Source: Tabrizicola sp.
Lineage (GTDB): Bacteria > Pseudomonadota > Alphaproteobacteria > Rhodobacterales > Rhodobacteraceae
DNA length: 64,000 nucleotides
NCBI RefSeq assembly: GCF_016793705.1
Contig: NZ_JAEULO010000068.1
Span: 227,533-291,532, forward strand
Reading direction: 5' to 3'
Position numbers and translations under genes: made by a program. This document shows positions 54,416 through 61,551 of this stretch, piece after piece (position 1 is the stretch's first letter; every line of letters starts with the position of its first letter). Under the pieces are notes generated by a model. That model was given only the letters and a program-made list of their open reading frames with translations, searched no databases and was not told where the DNA came from.

Positions 54416-54612
54416 TGTGCCCGCTCCATGGCTGCGTGGCTAATCTTGATGGCAAGGCGCTGGTGCAGCACCGCGTTCATCAGAAAGTCGGGCGTGAAGT
54501 CCTGCGGTCGCTCGCCCAGCGCGTCCAGCGCCAAGGTGAGCATGTCGTGCAGTTCGTTCCACTTCTCCTCTGGCAAAACGCCGGGGGCCGATTGGCTGCT
54601 CTGGCTCTGCAT
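54412..54612 (-). CDS. small hypothetical island protein
   Basis: 66 aa from ATG 54612 (MQSQSSQSAPGVLPEEKWNE), helical C-terminus (DFLMNAVLHQRLAIKISHAAME). An earlier ATG at 54651 would add 13 residues, but AAAGGAA precedes 54612. ATGA overlap with the next gene. Function unknown. Confidence 0.6.
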   Translation of the reverse strand: MQSQSSQSAPGVLPEEKWNELHDMLTLALDALGERPQDFTPDFLMNAVLHQRLAIKISHAAMERAQ

Positions 54613-54656
54613 GGGCAGGTTCCTTTCTCGGTTGTCAGGATGGGGAGGCAAGCCGA

Positions 54657-55292
54657 TCAGGCCGCCGGGGGAAAGTTGTGCGTCGCGCCGTCTACCTTGA
54701 TAGTCAGGACGGTGGCGAGGTTGACCGACCGGGGGGCTTTCGCTTGGGTATCCCAGACCGGCAGGAGGTTCGGATGGCGCTGGGCGCGGGCTTCAGCCGC
54801 CTTGCGCCCTGCCTCGCTGGCGGCCTCGCCCTTGACGTGGAACTTGAGGGCGGCGGGCTGCACCCGCATGACGCGGCGGGTTCCGTCGGTCTTGATGAAA
54901 GTGACGACGCAGAAGCGACCTTGTGCGGAGGCGATCAGCGCCCGCTTGGCGGCGAAGTCCTCGGCCACCGCGTCGGCTTCCCGCGCTACAGCCTCGCCTA
55001 GCGCACGGCGCGCGGCGGCGAGACGCTCGATACCGTCGAAGCCCAGCCGGTCGGTGTTTTCCATGTTTTCGATTTCCGCGCGGATCGAGGAGGCGGTGCG
55101 CCCGGCGAATTCAGCTACCCGTTCCGCAGCCCGGCGGGCGGTCTCGACAGCGCGGCGGGCCGCTTCCTTCGCATTCCACCAGACCAGCTTGAGGGCGCGC
55201 GACAGGCGCTGGCCCCAAGTCTCGCGGTTGCCCGCGAAGCGGCGGGCGATGGTCCAGGCTTCCGTCATGATCTGGGCGCGGTCGAAGGTCAT
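54657..55292 (-). CDS. coiled-coil protein with C-terminal WYL_2 (SH3-like) domain
   Basis: 211 aa. Residues about 30-125 are Ala/Arg/Glu-rich helix (AARRAVETARRAAERVAEF ...), likely a coiled coil. The C-terminal part (CVVTFIKTDGTRRVMRV, NLLPVWDTQAKAPRSVNLATVLTIKVDG) matches the WYL_2/DUF2693 beta-barrel found in phage and plasmid proteins. First gene of a four-gene operon whose promoter carries repressor-type palindromes shared with the divergent XRE gene. Confidence 0.75.
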   Translation of the reverse strand: MTFDRAQIMTEAWTIARRFAGNRETWGQRLSRALKLVWWNAKEAARRAVETARRAAERVAEFAGRTASSIRAEIENMENTDRLGFDGIERLAAARRALGEAVAREADAVAEDFAAKRALIASAQGRFCVVTFIKTDGTRRVMRVQPAALKFHVKGEAASEAGRKAAEARAQRHPNLLPVWDTQAKAPRSVNLATVLTIKVDGATHNFPPAA

Positions 55293-55307
55293 TGCGGCTT
55301 CTCCGTT

Positions 55308-55373
55308 GTGCTGTTAGCATATAAATAGGGCCGACAGCATATGCTGTCAACCCACTAAAAGTGCTGACAGCAC
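55308..55373. promoter_or_regulatory. divergent operator region with three related palindromes and a consensus promoter
   Basis: Three related sites: GTGCTGTTAGCAT (55308-55320), the perfect GACAGCATATGCTGTC (55333-55348) and the perfect GTGCTGACAGCAC (55361-55373). On the minus strand TTGACA (55350-55345) and TATTTA (55327-55322) with 17-bp spacing form a near-consensus promoter that the middle palindrome covers. Together this looks like the control switch of the element, bound by the XRE protein next to it. Confidence 0.75.
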
Positions 55374-55390
55374 AAATATTGAGGCATCAT

Positions 55391-55627
55391 ATGACCGCAG
55401 ATCAGTTCAGAATGGCGAAAGCGGCGCTGGGCATCGCCAATCCAGAGCTTGCCGAAGCGACCGGCCTGCACCGGAACACGCTCAACAAACTCGACAAGGG
55501 CGAAGGGAAGGCGTCTACGGTCCAGCTCGTGCGGCTGACGCTAGAGGCCCGGGGGATCCAGTTCCTGGAAGGTGGCCAAGTGGCGGCGGGACCGGGTGTT
55601 GCAGTGAAAGGGGCGGTCGATGGATGA
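55391..55627 (+). CDS. XRE family transcriptional regulator (repressor-like)
   Basis: 78-aa HTH protein: MTADQFRMAKAALGIANPEL, AEATGLHRNTLNKLDKGEGK and STVQLVRLTLEARGIQFLEGG follow the XRE helix order with recognition helix LHRNTLNKLDKG. ATG 55391 matches family starts; an in-frame start at 55361 lies inside an operator. Likely binds the palindromes upstream and represses the divergent promoter. Confidence 0.85.
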   Translation: MTADQFRMAKAALGIANPELAEATGLHRNTLNKLDKGEGKASTVQLVRLTLEARGIQFLEGGQVAAGPGVAVKGAVDG

Positions 55628-55880
55628 CGACGACTTCAAAGAGGAAATGGCGAAGCTGAGAAAGTTTAGGAACGAAACTGAATGGCTTCCGCTGCTCGTC
55701 ATTGCCATTTTCTGGGGCGGGCTATGGTGGAACGGCATCAAGCCGGAGCCACAAATCAATGCCCTCTTAGGGGCCGTCGCCGTAGTCGGATACCTTGTTT
55801 TCCGGGAAGTGCGGGCCATGCATGCGACCATCCTGCATTCGCAAATTTTGGCGGCAAGAGGCAAACACATTCGATTGTAA
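55620..55880 (+). CDS. small two-TM membrane protein
   Basis: 86 aa with two hydrophobic segments (WLPLLVIAIFWGGLWWNG and INALLGAVAVVGYLVF). It overlaps the XRE gene by 8 nt, hence is coexpressed with the repressor; an exclusion or immunity function would be typical but is a guess. Confidence 0.65.
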   Translation: MDDDDFKEEMAKLRKFRNETEWLPLLVIAIFWGGLWWNGIKPEPQINALLGAVAVVGYLVFREVRAMHATILHSQILAARGKHIRL

Positions 55881-55984
55881 TCAGTGCTCTATCGCCGTAA
55901 GCGCGCCTCTGGTTTTTGCCTGCAATAACAGTTGCAAAACGTAGGTTCACTTATCGTCCGCGACCCGGGATTTAGCGGAACTCT

Positions 55985-56191
55985 TCAAACTTCGTCGTGC
56001 CCCCATCGCTCCGGTCCGCTCAGATGATCGGTTGTCCATGGGCGGCGGTCAATCCAAGGCTGCACCGTCAACGCATCAAGAATGCTGCCGCGCGCCAGAG
56101 CGAGAAACGCCTCCGCTGTCGCATGGAAACCCTGTCTCTCGGCTGCGCTGGCGGCCAAAAGAGCACGGAAAGTCACTTCGTCAGGAAACAT
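55985..56191 (-). CDS. small hypothetical island protein
   Basis: 68 aa (MFPDEVTFRALLAASAAERQ ... FLALARGSILDALTVQPWID). GAGGAG lies 9 nt before the ATG at 56191. It follows the integrase on the same strand after 57 bp. The gap (55881-55984) holds nothing I recognise. Function unknown. Confidence 0.55.
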   Translation of the reverse strand: MFPDEVTFRALLAASAAERQGFHATAEAFLALARGSILDALTVQPWIDRRPWTTDHLSGPERWGHDEV

Positions 56192-56248
56192 GGCGGAAAA
56201 CTCCTCGCAGCCACTCCAAAGCCGTAGCAGCAGCCGGTTAACAGGCGG

Positions 56249-57730
56249 TTAACCCGGTCGGCCATGAATGCCAAAGGCTTCAAGCACCTCAGATGGGGTC
56301 CGAATGGAGCTGCGCTGACGCCGGTCGGCTGGCGCAAGACCGCCGCCGTAGCTGCGCCAGTCATTGCCATGGACGGCAGCCCATATCGCTTCCAGCCTTG
56401 GCCGTTGCAGCCGTGCCTCCGCCTGGTAGGCCTCGGACAATGGGGAAAACCTGGTCCTGATCTGATCCTCTCTGAACTGCTCCGCCAGATGGCCATAGGT
56501 CGCCGCGACAGAGCGGGTGTCTGCGTGACCAAGTTGGCGGGCCACAAGGCTCAAGGGCACTCCGTTCCGCACCAGGTCGCTGGCGTATGTGTGGCGAAGT
56601 CCATGGAACACGAATTCCGGGGGAAGCCCGGCTTGGCTGACCGCACGCCGGAACAGGTTCGCGTGCTGCCGATTCCAGACCTTCCCCTTGTCGGATAGCA
56701 GGACGCGGTCGCCCTGTTCCTTGCCCTCGCAGAGCGAAAGAAAGAACGCCATCGCCTCATCAGGCAGGAACACAAAGCGGGCAGGCGCGAGTTTGAACGC
56801 GGACACATGCAGCCCAAAGACCTCTCTACCCACATCACCGACCCTGAGTTGCCCCAACTCGCCAACGCGGCATCCGGTATAGAGTCCCGCTAGCACCAGG
56901 TTCGCGAGCGCTGGCGTACAGTTGCTCAACAGCCTGTGGCATTCGTCGCGGTCTAGGAACAACGTCCTGGCCGCCGGAGGAACCGCAATCCGATGCAGAC
57001 ACCTCAGGGGGCGATCCGACGAAATTCTTCCGCTATCCCAGGCATGCCGAAACGCCATCCGCAGTACGGTGATGACGCTATTGAAGGCCCGCTTCGCGCG
57101 CCTGACCAGATCGGCAGAAGGATCAACGTTGGAAGTCCCAGCTCTGGCCCGCGTGGCGTGCGTGGCAAGAACACGTTGCGCAATGTCGCGCAGGTGGCGG
57201 GCGTTGAACTCTTCCAGGGCCTCGCTCAGTATCGGCCCCGACAGGTGAAAATTGATCAGCACGATATTGTTGTAGTGTCCGCCGGGGGAGCGGGCGATGC
57301 GCGACCATTCAAGGTAGTCGGCAAGTGCCGAACCGACCGTGTAGACCGACCCATAGGGGCAGAAATTGAGACCTTCCGCCTTTCCTATCGGCCTCGCGCT
57401 TTTCGCGACTGCGCGGACAGGTTCGCTCTCGAACCATGCGATGGCGAGACGAAGTGCGCTTTCGTAGCTGATGGCTTCCGGGTCGCATTCGCGTGCCGAG
57501 GCCAGCCTGCGCTGAACGTAGCGGCCTCCAACGGTCATGAAGCGCGCTGTCCAGGTGCAGATTCTGGCGTTTGGGACGTAGACACCGATTTGCCTGCACC
57601 TTGCCACCGAATGCCAATAGGGCGGCTCGCGCGGCCTCAGTTCGCGGCGTTGCTCAACCTTTGAAAAGGGGCATACGGGGGCTGACGCCCAGCCCATTGG
57701 CGCAAGCCGATCACATTCCGGGGCCTTCAT
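56249..57730 (-). CDS. int: tyrosine recombinase/integrase
   Basis: 493-aa site-specific recombinase. The catalytic set is complete: R288 (GLYTGCRVGELGQL), K313, H376-x-x-R379 (FHGLRHTYAS), H402 (QLGHADTRSV) and nucleophile Y412 (ATYGHL). A SAM-like core-binding domain precedes and about 80 residues follow the tyrosine. ATG 57730 follows a strong GGAGGA. It would integrate or excise the accessory region; a palindromic GGTTAAC pair (56236-56253) overlaps its stop codon. Confidence 0.93.
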   Translation of the reverse strand: MKAPECDRLAPMGWASAPVCPFSKVEQRRELRPREPPYWHSVARCRQIGVYVPNARICTWTARFMTVGGRYVQRRLASARECDPEAISYESALRLAIAWFESEPVRAVAKSARPIGKAEGLNFCPYGSVYTVGSALADYLEWSRIARSPGGHYNNIVLINFHLSGPILSEALEEFNARHLRDIAQRVLATHATRARAGTSNVDPSADLVRRAKRAFNSVITVLRMAFRHAWDSGRISSDRPLRCLHRIAVPPAARTLFLDRDECHRLLSNCTPALANLVLAGLYTGCRVGELGQLRVGDVGREVFGLHVSAFKLAPARFVFLPDEAMAFFLSLCEGKEQGDRVLLSDKGKVWNRQHANLFRRAVSQAGLPPEFVFHGLRHTYASDLVRNGVPLSLVARQLGHADTRSVAATYGHLAEQFREDQIRTRFSPLSEAYQAEARLQRPRLEAIWAAVHGNDWRSYGGGLAPADRRQRSSIRTPSEVLEAFGIHGRPG

Positions 57731-57908
57731 TGTCGCTTCCTCCATGTCCGTGACCGATGGTGTGTAGCAGCGCATGGACCGTCCGAAGAACGCAACGACC
57801 GAGCGCTCTGGCGCGAGGGGATTAATCATTGCGGCGGCAACGGCCCGATTGCGGCCTATGTTCTGACAAGCTCGCACGGGAAGCTTGCCATTCAACCTGG
57901 AGGATACC

Positions 57909-58061
57909 ATGCGAATCTTTGTCACAATCGCTTTTGCGACCGCCATTTCTGCTCTGTCTCCCCTGCCTGCAGATGCTCATGGCGGCGGGTGCCGCAAGAA
58001 CTCCCCGCCCGGTCAGTGCTGCCACATGGACAACAGCACCGGGTACGTGCACTGCCACTGA
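57909..58061 (+). CDS. 50-aa secreted Cys/His-rich protein
   Basis: A gene too short for most tracks: signal peptide MRIFVTIAFATAISALSPLP then HGGGCRKNSPPGQCCHMDNS and GYVHCH. The end, HGGGC...CH...YVHCH, matches the small 'YHCH'/excalibur-like secreted proteins common in alphaproteobacteria and phages. GGAGGATACC precedes ATG 57909. It is divergent from the integrase and ends with a hairpin at 58121. Function unknown; metal or nucleic-acid binding is a guess. Confidence 0.7.
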   Translation: MRIFVTIAFATAISALSPLPADAHGGGCRKNSPPGQCCHMDNSTGYVHCH

Positions 58062-58392
58062 CGGGCATTTTCGGTTATAGTTTCAGTGCCTGATCAGTAC
58101 CTATTCTCGGGTGCGTCAGGCCCGCCTGTTACCAAGAGATAACAGGCGGGTCCGGGCGCTGATCTACCGTTGTTTTCAGCGCGTCTTTTGGCTGCCGAAA
58201 GACCTTCATCGAGTGTGACCAGCGGGACGGGACCTCAGGGTTATGTTAGGGTGGTGAGCGGTGCGCCTGACAGTCTGATCCGCCCCTGTTTTCAGCATCA
58301 AGAGGGGTTAGCGTCCGTCCGTTGTGCTGCAGTGGTCTTGAGTGCTTCGGCGTGACGAAGGCCAAGACTTCTTCGGCATTGTCGCATCCAGA
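58062..58392. other. gene-free gap upstream of the SRAP operon
   Basis: No credible ORF. It holds a strong hairpin CCCGCCTGTTA / TAACAGGCGGG (58121-58131 and 58140-58150), probably the end of the secreted-protein transcript although no U-run follows, and otherwise featureless sequence up to the tandem repeats at 58393. Confidence 0.5.
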
Positions 58393-58414
58393 CTTGCGCG
58401 AATCTTGCGCGAAT
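58393..58414. repeat. tandem 11-bp direct repeat next to a LexA box
   Basis: CTTGCGCGAAT twice, head to tail with no spacer, ending exactly where the LexA box begins. It may give two -35-like TTGCGC hexamers for the SOS promoter or bind another regulator. Confidence 0.55.
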
Positions 58415-58429
58415 GTTCTCTCTATGTTC
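58415..58429. promoter_or_regulatory. LexA (SOS) box
   Basis: GTTC-TCTCTAT-GTTC: the alphaproteobacterial LexA site is the direct repeat GTTC-N7-GTTC. It lies 31 nt before the start of the two-gene unit 58460-59400, whose second gene encodes an SOS response-associated peptidase, so DNA-damage control is well supported. Confidence 0.8.
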
Positions 58430-58459
58430 TCGTGGTTGGCCTCGACAGGAATCACTGCC

Positions 58460-58774
58460 ATGCCCGCCGCCGGTCCATCCGGGAACCCGTTCCGCAACCG
58501 CCGCATGTGCGATGCCGCCCACGACGGGATGCTCATCACCCTGCGCTGCAACGGTTGCCGAAGGACATTGCACTTCTGGGCTGCCGATCTGGTCAAGGTC
58601 GTGGGTGAGCATCACCAAGTCCACCTTGCACCCTGGCCGTGTAGCCGGTGTCAAACGGCAGATTTCATCGACGTCTCGTGGACCGTTCCGGGCGCTGCGA
58701 TGCTGACTGGCTTGACCGTGCGGCGCCCTGTCCGCAAGATCGAGCGCTGGCTTTGGCGGAACGAAAAGGCCTGA
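58460..58774 (+). CDS. zinc-ribbon-like protein of an SOS unit
   Basis: 104 aa. Two Cys pairs, CNGCRR (about residue 32) and PCSRCQT (about 64), suggest a zinc ribbon; the rest (LVKVVGEHHQVHLAPWP) is beta-rich. Similar proteins often precede SRAP genes in alphaproteobacteria. ATG 58460 follows AGGA; an upstream in-frame ATG at 58424 lies in the LexA box. The stop is 2 nt before the SRAP start. Confidence 0.7.
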   Translation: MPAAGPSGNPFRNRRMCDAAHDGMLITLRCNGCRRTLHFWAADLVKVVGEHHQVHLAPWPCSRCQTADFIDVSWTVPGAAMLTGLTVRRPVRKIERWLWRNEKA

Positions 58775-58776
58775 CG

Positions 58777-59400
58777 ATGTGCAACCTCTACAACCAGACC
58801 ACTGCCGCCGAGGCCATGCGCCAGCTTTTCGCCGACATGGACAATCAGGCGGGCAACGTCGAAACAGGCGACGTCTACCCTGACCGCATGGCGCCTATCA
58901 TCACGGCAGAGGGTGGCGGTCATGCCCTGCGCAGCGCCAGATGGGGCCTGCCGTCGCCACCGCAGTTCCACAGCCCGTCTGGCATAGACCGGGGCGTGAC
59001 CAACGTCCGCAACACCGGCTCGCCCCACTGGCGGCGCTGGTTGGGGCCGGATCACCGCTGCCTGGTCCCTGTGACCAAATTCGCCGAACCGCGCCCCGGT
59101 GGCAGAGGATCGGGCAACGCCTGGTTCCGGTCGCGCGAGGAACGCCCGATGTTCTTCGCCGGGATCTGGGTGCCGGACTGGACCTCGATCCGCAAGCTGA
59201 AGGATGGCCAGACGACCGATGACCTCTATGCGTTCCTGACCTGCCCACCGAATGCCGAGGTGGGGGCGATCCACCCCAAGGCGATGCCGGTCATTCTAAC
59301 CGAGGCGGATGAGTGGTCAGAGTGGCTGACTGCACCTTGGGCCGAGGCGGTGAAGCTGCAGCGACCGCTGCCGGACGGGGCGCTGGAGGTGGGTGATTAG
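58777..59400 (+). CDS. SRAP (HMCES/YedK-like) abasic-site protein
   Basis: 207 aa. Catalytic Cys2 follows Met (MCNLYNQTTAAEAMRQLF), as needed for the thiazolidine link to abasic sites; conserved Asn in VTNVRNTGSPHWRRWL and the His of AIHPKAMPVIL are present. The usual GFYEW Glu is replaced by TKFAEP, with the Glu kept. SRAP proteins shield abasic sites in single-stranded DNA, which suits a replicating or damaged mobile element. Co-transcribed with the zinc-ribbon gene under LexA. Confidence 0.88.
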   Translation: MCNLYNQTTAAEAMRQLFADMDNQAGNVETGDVYPDRMAPIITAEGGGHALRSARWGLPSPPQFHSPSGIDRGVTNVRNTGSPHWRRWLGPDHRCLVPVTKFAEPRPGGRGSGNAWFRSREERPMFFAGIWVPDWTSIRKLKDGQTTDDLYAFLTCPPNAEVGAIHPKAMPVILTEADEWSEWLTAPWAEAVKLQRPLPDGALEVGD

Positions 59401-59462
59401 CGCAGGCAGCGCGCAGTTCGGAGTTTCCTGCTTTCAGGAAAGGGAGGATCCATCTGAGGCGG

Positions 59463-59738
59463 CTAATCGGAAGTATCAGACCCGATCAGAGGAAGGGAAA
59501 TCTCGCGGCTTTCGCGCAGCAGTTCCGCGACCATCTTGCGCATCTCCTCAGCCTGCTTCGCCCGACCGCCGTGGCGATAGGCCGGGTTGAGCTTCCCAGG
59601 CCCAGCGCCGCCGCGCGCGCCGTGCATCCGGCACACGGTCCAGCCCCGGACGGGGTGATTGCAGCAAGGCAGGCCTGTCCGCTTGCTGCGTGCGGTGCAG
59701 CGGGGAACCTGCTGCAAGGGGTAGCCGTCAGGTTTCAT
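59463..59738 (-). CDS. phage-type zinc-finger protein with HGARGGAGPGK motif
   Basis: 91 aa. CTARSKRTGLPCCNHPVRGW and CRMHGARGGAGPGKLNPAYR form the Cys/HG motif of small proteins often found near phage terminase genes or in integrative elements (HGxxGGxxPGxxNxxxxHG). A Shine-Dalgarno GGGGGAGGGG precedes ATG 59738, inside the tail of the upstream gene. Function unknown; terminase small subunit-like packing is only a guess. Confidence 0.68.
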   Translation of the reverse strand: MKPDGYPLQQVPRCTARSKRTGLPCCNHPVRGWTVCRMHGARGGAGPGKLNPAYRHGGRAKQAEEMRKMVAELLRESREISLPLIGSDTSD

Positions 59739-60300
59739 CTTCGCCCCTCCCCCCGTGGTTGACGTTTCCAACGACTGCTTGCGCCCCGTTCTCGACTGTC
59801 ACCCGCTCGACCCGGACAACCTGTTGCCCCTTCGATCGATAGCGCTTCAGCGTGTCCATCTGGACGGCATAGCTGCGGCTGAGCTTGTTCAATGCCCGCT
59901 CGGCTGCATCCTGTTGCGGGATATTCTCGACATGGTTCAAGCGCCGGGCGAGCATCAAGGTCGCCTGGTGAATGGCGGCCATCTGCGTCAGCAAGAGCAC
60001 TTCGGCGGCATCGCGGGGCTGCATGGCATCGACAAAGCCAAGTACGAAGTTCGTGGACTTTTCGTCCGCGCGCTTCTTGTGCGAGCCGAGACACGCTGCT
60101 TGAGAAAGCACCATGTCGGCGACCGGCACGGTGCTGGCACCTTTCAGGATGCGGTCCCATTTCCCGCGCGCAGTGATGTGCAGTACCTCGTCTTCCCACT
60201 TCAGTTCGGCACGGGGCGGATCGACATTGGCGGCAGTGGGAGACCACGCGGCAGGTTGGTCCATATCCTTGCCTTTGGCTTTCAAGCTCCGTGAGGTCAT
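59728..60300 (-). CDS. hypothetical island protein paired with the zinc-finger gene
   Basis: 190 aa, acidic and helical: LGFVDAMQPRDAAEVLLLTQ MAAIHQATLMLARRLNHVEN, then ALNKLSRSYAVQMDTLKRYRSKGQQVV and NGAQAVVGNVNHGGRG (shown in parts). The pattern QMxAIHxAxMxxxRR...LNKLSRxxAxxxDxLxRxRxKGQQ...AVVGxV is widespread in alphaproteobacterial prophages. ATG 60300 follows GGGGAGGA, better than ATG 60342. Ends 11 nt inside the zinc-finger gene; the pair is a fixed cassette. Confidence 0.7.
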   Translation of the reverse strand: MTSRSLKAKGKDMDQPAAWSPTAANVDPPRAELKWEDEVLHITARGKWDRILKGASTVPVADMVLSQAACLGSHKKRADEKSTNFVLGFVDAMQPRDAAEVLLLTQMAAIHQATLMLARRLNHVENIPQQDAAERALNKLSRSYAVQMDTLKRYRSKGQQVVRVERVTVENGAQAVVGNVNHGGRGEDET

Positions 60301-60646
60301 GCCTGCGTCCTCCCCGGGTGTGTGCTGCGTATTGTCTGGCATGCGGGGTTAGCCACCGTCGTTTCCTTTCCAGGGTGTTGGATAGCTGGGCAGCGCCGCG
60401 AGAGTATCGCGGGCCAAGGTGCGGGCGGCATTTGGCGAAAGGGGGCGGCTATATGTCCCGCATTTCCAGCATCTCCACAAAACCCCCACCCCCGGTTTTG
60501 CCTGCTCTCGGAGCGAACGAAGGGGGGCGCGGGTAGCCAAGAGACCGGCCCTCCAGACTTTTGCCCACCCCCAATGTTCGGCGTCTTGTCGATCCGCAGA
60601 GGTGCCATGCAGCACCGCCGAGGCGGTGGGTATGGTAATTAAGGAT
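60301..60646. other. gene-free gap in the accessory region
   Basis: I see no credible gene here. It holds small inverted repeats, CAAAACC/GGTTTTG (60478-60500) and CACCGCC/GGCGGTG around 60613-60628 (the latter downstream of the initiator-like gene on the minus strand and a possible weak terminator), and the promoter for the pair below must lie in it. Confidence 0.45.
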
Positions 60647-60788
60647 GTCCTCATTTTAGGGACAGGGACGGTGCAGAAACTGCTCATTTCGTCCCTCTTT
60701 TTGGGACAGGCTGTCCTCTTTTTGGGGACAGGGTTTGCCGAAACGTCCCTATTTCGATGACAGGGTTGTCCTCATTTTGGTGACAGGG
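60647..60788. repeat. five 21-nt iteron-like repeats
   Basis: Units at 60647-60667, 60691-60711, 60713-60733, 60745-60765 and 60768-60788. Each begins GTCC, has a T-rich middle and ends GGACAGG or TGACAGG, an imperfect inverted repeat. Spacings of 44, 22, 32 and 23 are near multiples of the DNA turn. Unit 1 is outside the gene at 60684; units 2-5 are inside and are read in three different frames. An origin/iteron or initiator-binding array is the best reading. Confidence 0.75.
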
Positions 60789-61238
60789 TTTTGTTTTTCC
60801 GTTCCTGCCGGTCGGGTTGTTGGTCAGCGTCTTGATGACCGGGAAATCGCCGCCCTCGCGCCAGCTCTGGTAAAGCTTCCGGCCTGAGGGCTGGTTCGGC
60901 AACTCGATCTCGGTCAACTCATAGGCTGGGGATTTGGCCTCGCCAGTGAAGCCAAGGCTCGCCGCTTCTTTGACGACCAGGAAGCCCTTCTTCTGCAGGG
61001 CTATGAACGCCTGTGCCGCCGCGTTCTTGCTGCACCCCATCCGATCTGCCGCCTGCCTGACAGACAGCCTGAGCGTGCCGTTGTTGTTGGCCTTCGGTCC
61101 GTGCCATTCCAGCTTCAGCCACGGGTAGAGGGCTTGCGCAGTTGGCCCAAGCGCCCGCCAAGCATCGGTCTGCATAAGGTTGCGGACCATGACTGTGAAG
61201 TGTTCGGCCCGCCTTTCGTTTCTCTTGTCGCGCCCCAT
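60684..61238 (-). CDS. replication-initiator-like winged-helix protein
   Basis: 184 aa. N-terminal half: basic start RNERRAEHFTVMVRNLMQTD, then WRALGPTAQALYPWLKLEWH and a winged helix (RLSVRQAADRMGCSKNAAAQ AFIALQKKGFLVVKE), the look of phage/plasmid replication and helix-turn-helix proteins. The C-terminus is low complexity and formed by the iteron repeats (CHQNEDNP, PVIEIGT, TLSPKRGQ, PVPKRGTK). Its ATG overlaps the PC4 gene stop (TGATG). Initiator role is inferred from fold and repeats. Confidence 0.65.
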   Translation of the reverse strand: MGRDKRNERRAEHFTVMVRNLMQTDAWRALGPTAQALYPWLKLEWHGPKANNNGTLRLSVRQAADRMGCSKNAAAQAFIALQKKGFLVVKEAASLGFTGEAKSPAYELTEIELPNQPSGRKLYQSWREGGDFPVIKTLTNNPTGRNGKTKPCHQNEDNPVIEIGTFRQTLSPKRGQPVPKRGTK

Positions 61239-61453
61239 CAGTCGCCTCCGCCGTCGCTAGGGGCCACGATGGAGCAAATGGCCTTCGCGACTTCCAATGC
61301 ACGATCCGGGCGCAACGCGATGCCCTGCTTGCCGGGTCGCATTTCGCCGTCTTGGGCGAGATACCAGGTGCGGATGTTCAGCAGGGGTGTGCCTCGGAAG
61401 TCGTCAAGTGACACTCTGACTTCCTCGCTGCGGTTCTTCTGGATGACTATCAT
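61238..61453 (-). CDS. PC4-like single-stranded-DNA-binding protein
   Basis: 71 aa with the PC4 transcription coactivator/ssDNA-binding fold: EEVRVSLDDFRGTPLLNIRT WYLAQ, then RPGKQGIALRPDRALEVAKAI (quoted in parts). Bacterial and phage PC4 proteins bind ssDNA during replication or recombination. ATG 61453 follows GGAGGGCAG; the stop of the 33-aa micro-gene overlaps it, and its own stop overlaps the initiator-like ATG. Confidence 0.78.
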   Translation of the reverse strand: MIVIQKNRSEEVRVSLDDFRGTPLLNIRTWYLAQDGEMRPGKQGIALRPDRALEVAKAICSIVAPSDGGGD

Positions 61454-61551
61454 TCTCTGCCCTCCCCATAGGCGAGGTGAGCGAGGGCGGCTGCCACAGG
61501 GCCAGAAAAGCCCCACAGGCGACGAAGGCGCAGGAGACGAAGGGCGGTCAT
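61450..61551 (-). CDS. 33-aa micro-protein, translationally coupled on both sides
   Basis: MTALRLLRLRRLWGFSGPVA then AALAHLAYGEGRE: a short basic, amphipathic or weakly hydrophobic peptide. It is too short for ordinary gene calling, but its ATG overlaps the upstream stop (ATGA, 61551/61548) and its TGA overlaps the PC4 start (ATGA, 61453/61450), so it fills the only gap in the six-gene chain. Function unknown. Confidence 0.6.
   Translation of the reverse strand: MTALRLLRLRRLWGFSGPVAAALAHLAYGEGRE

Noticed and set aside
60322-60642. 106-codon plus-strand frame in the 60.3-60.6 kb gap
   Set aside because: Low-complexity Pro/Gly/Arg composition, no Shine-Dalgarno, and crosses inverted repeats; reads as chance.
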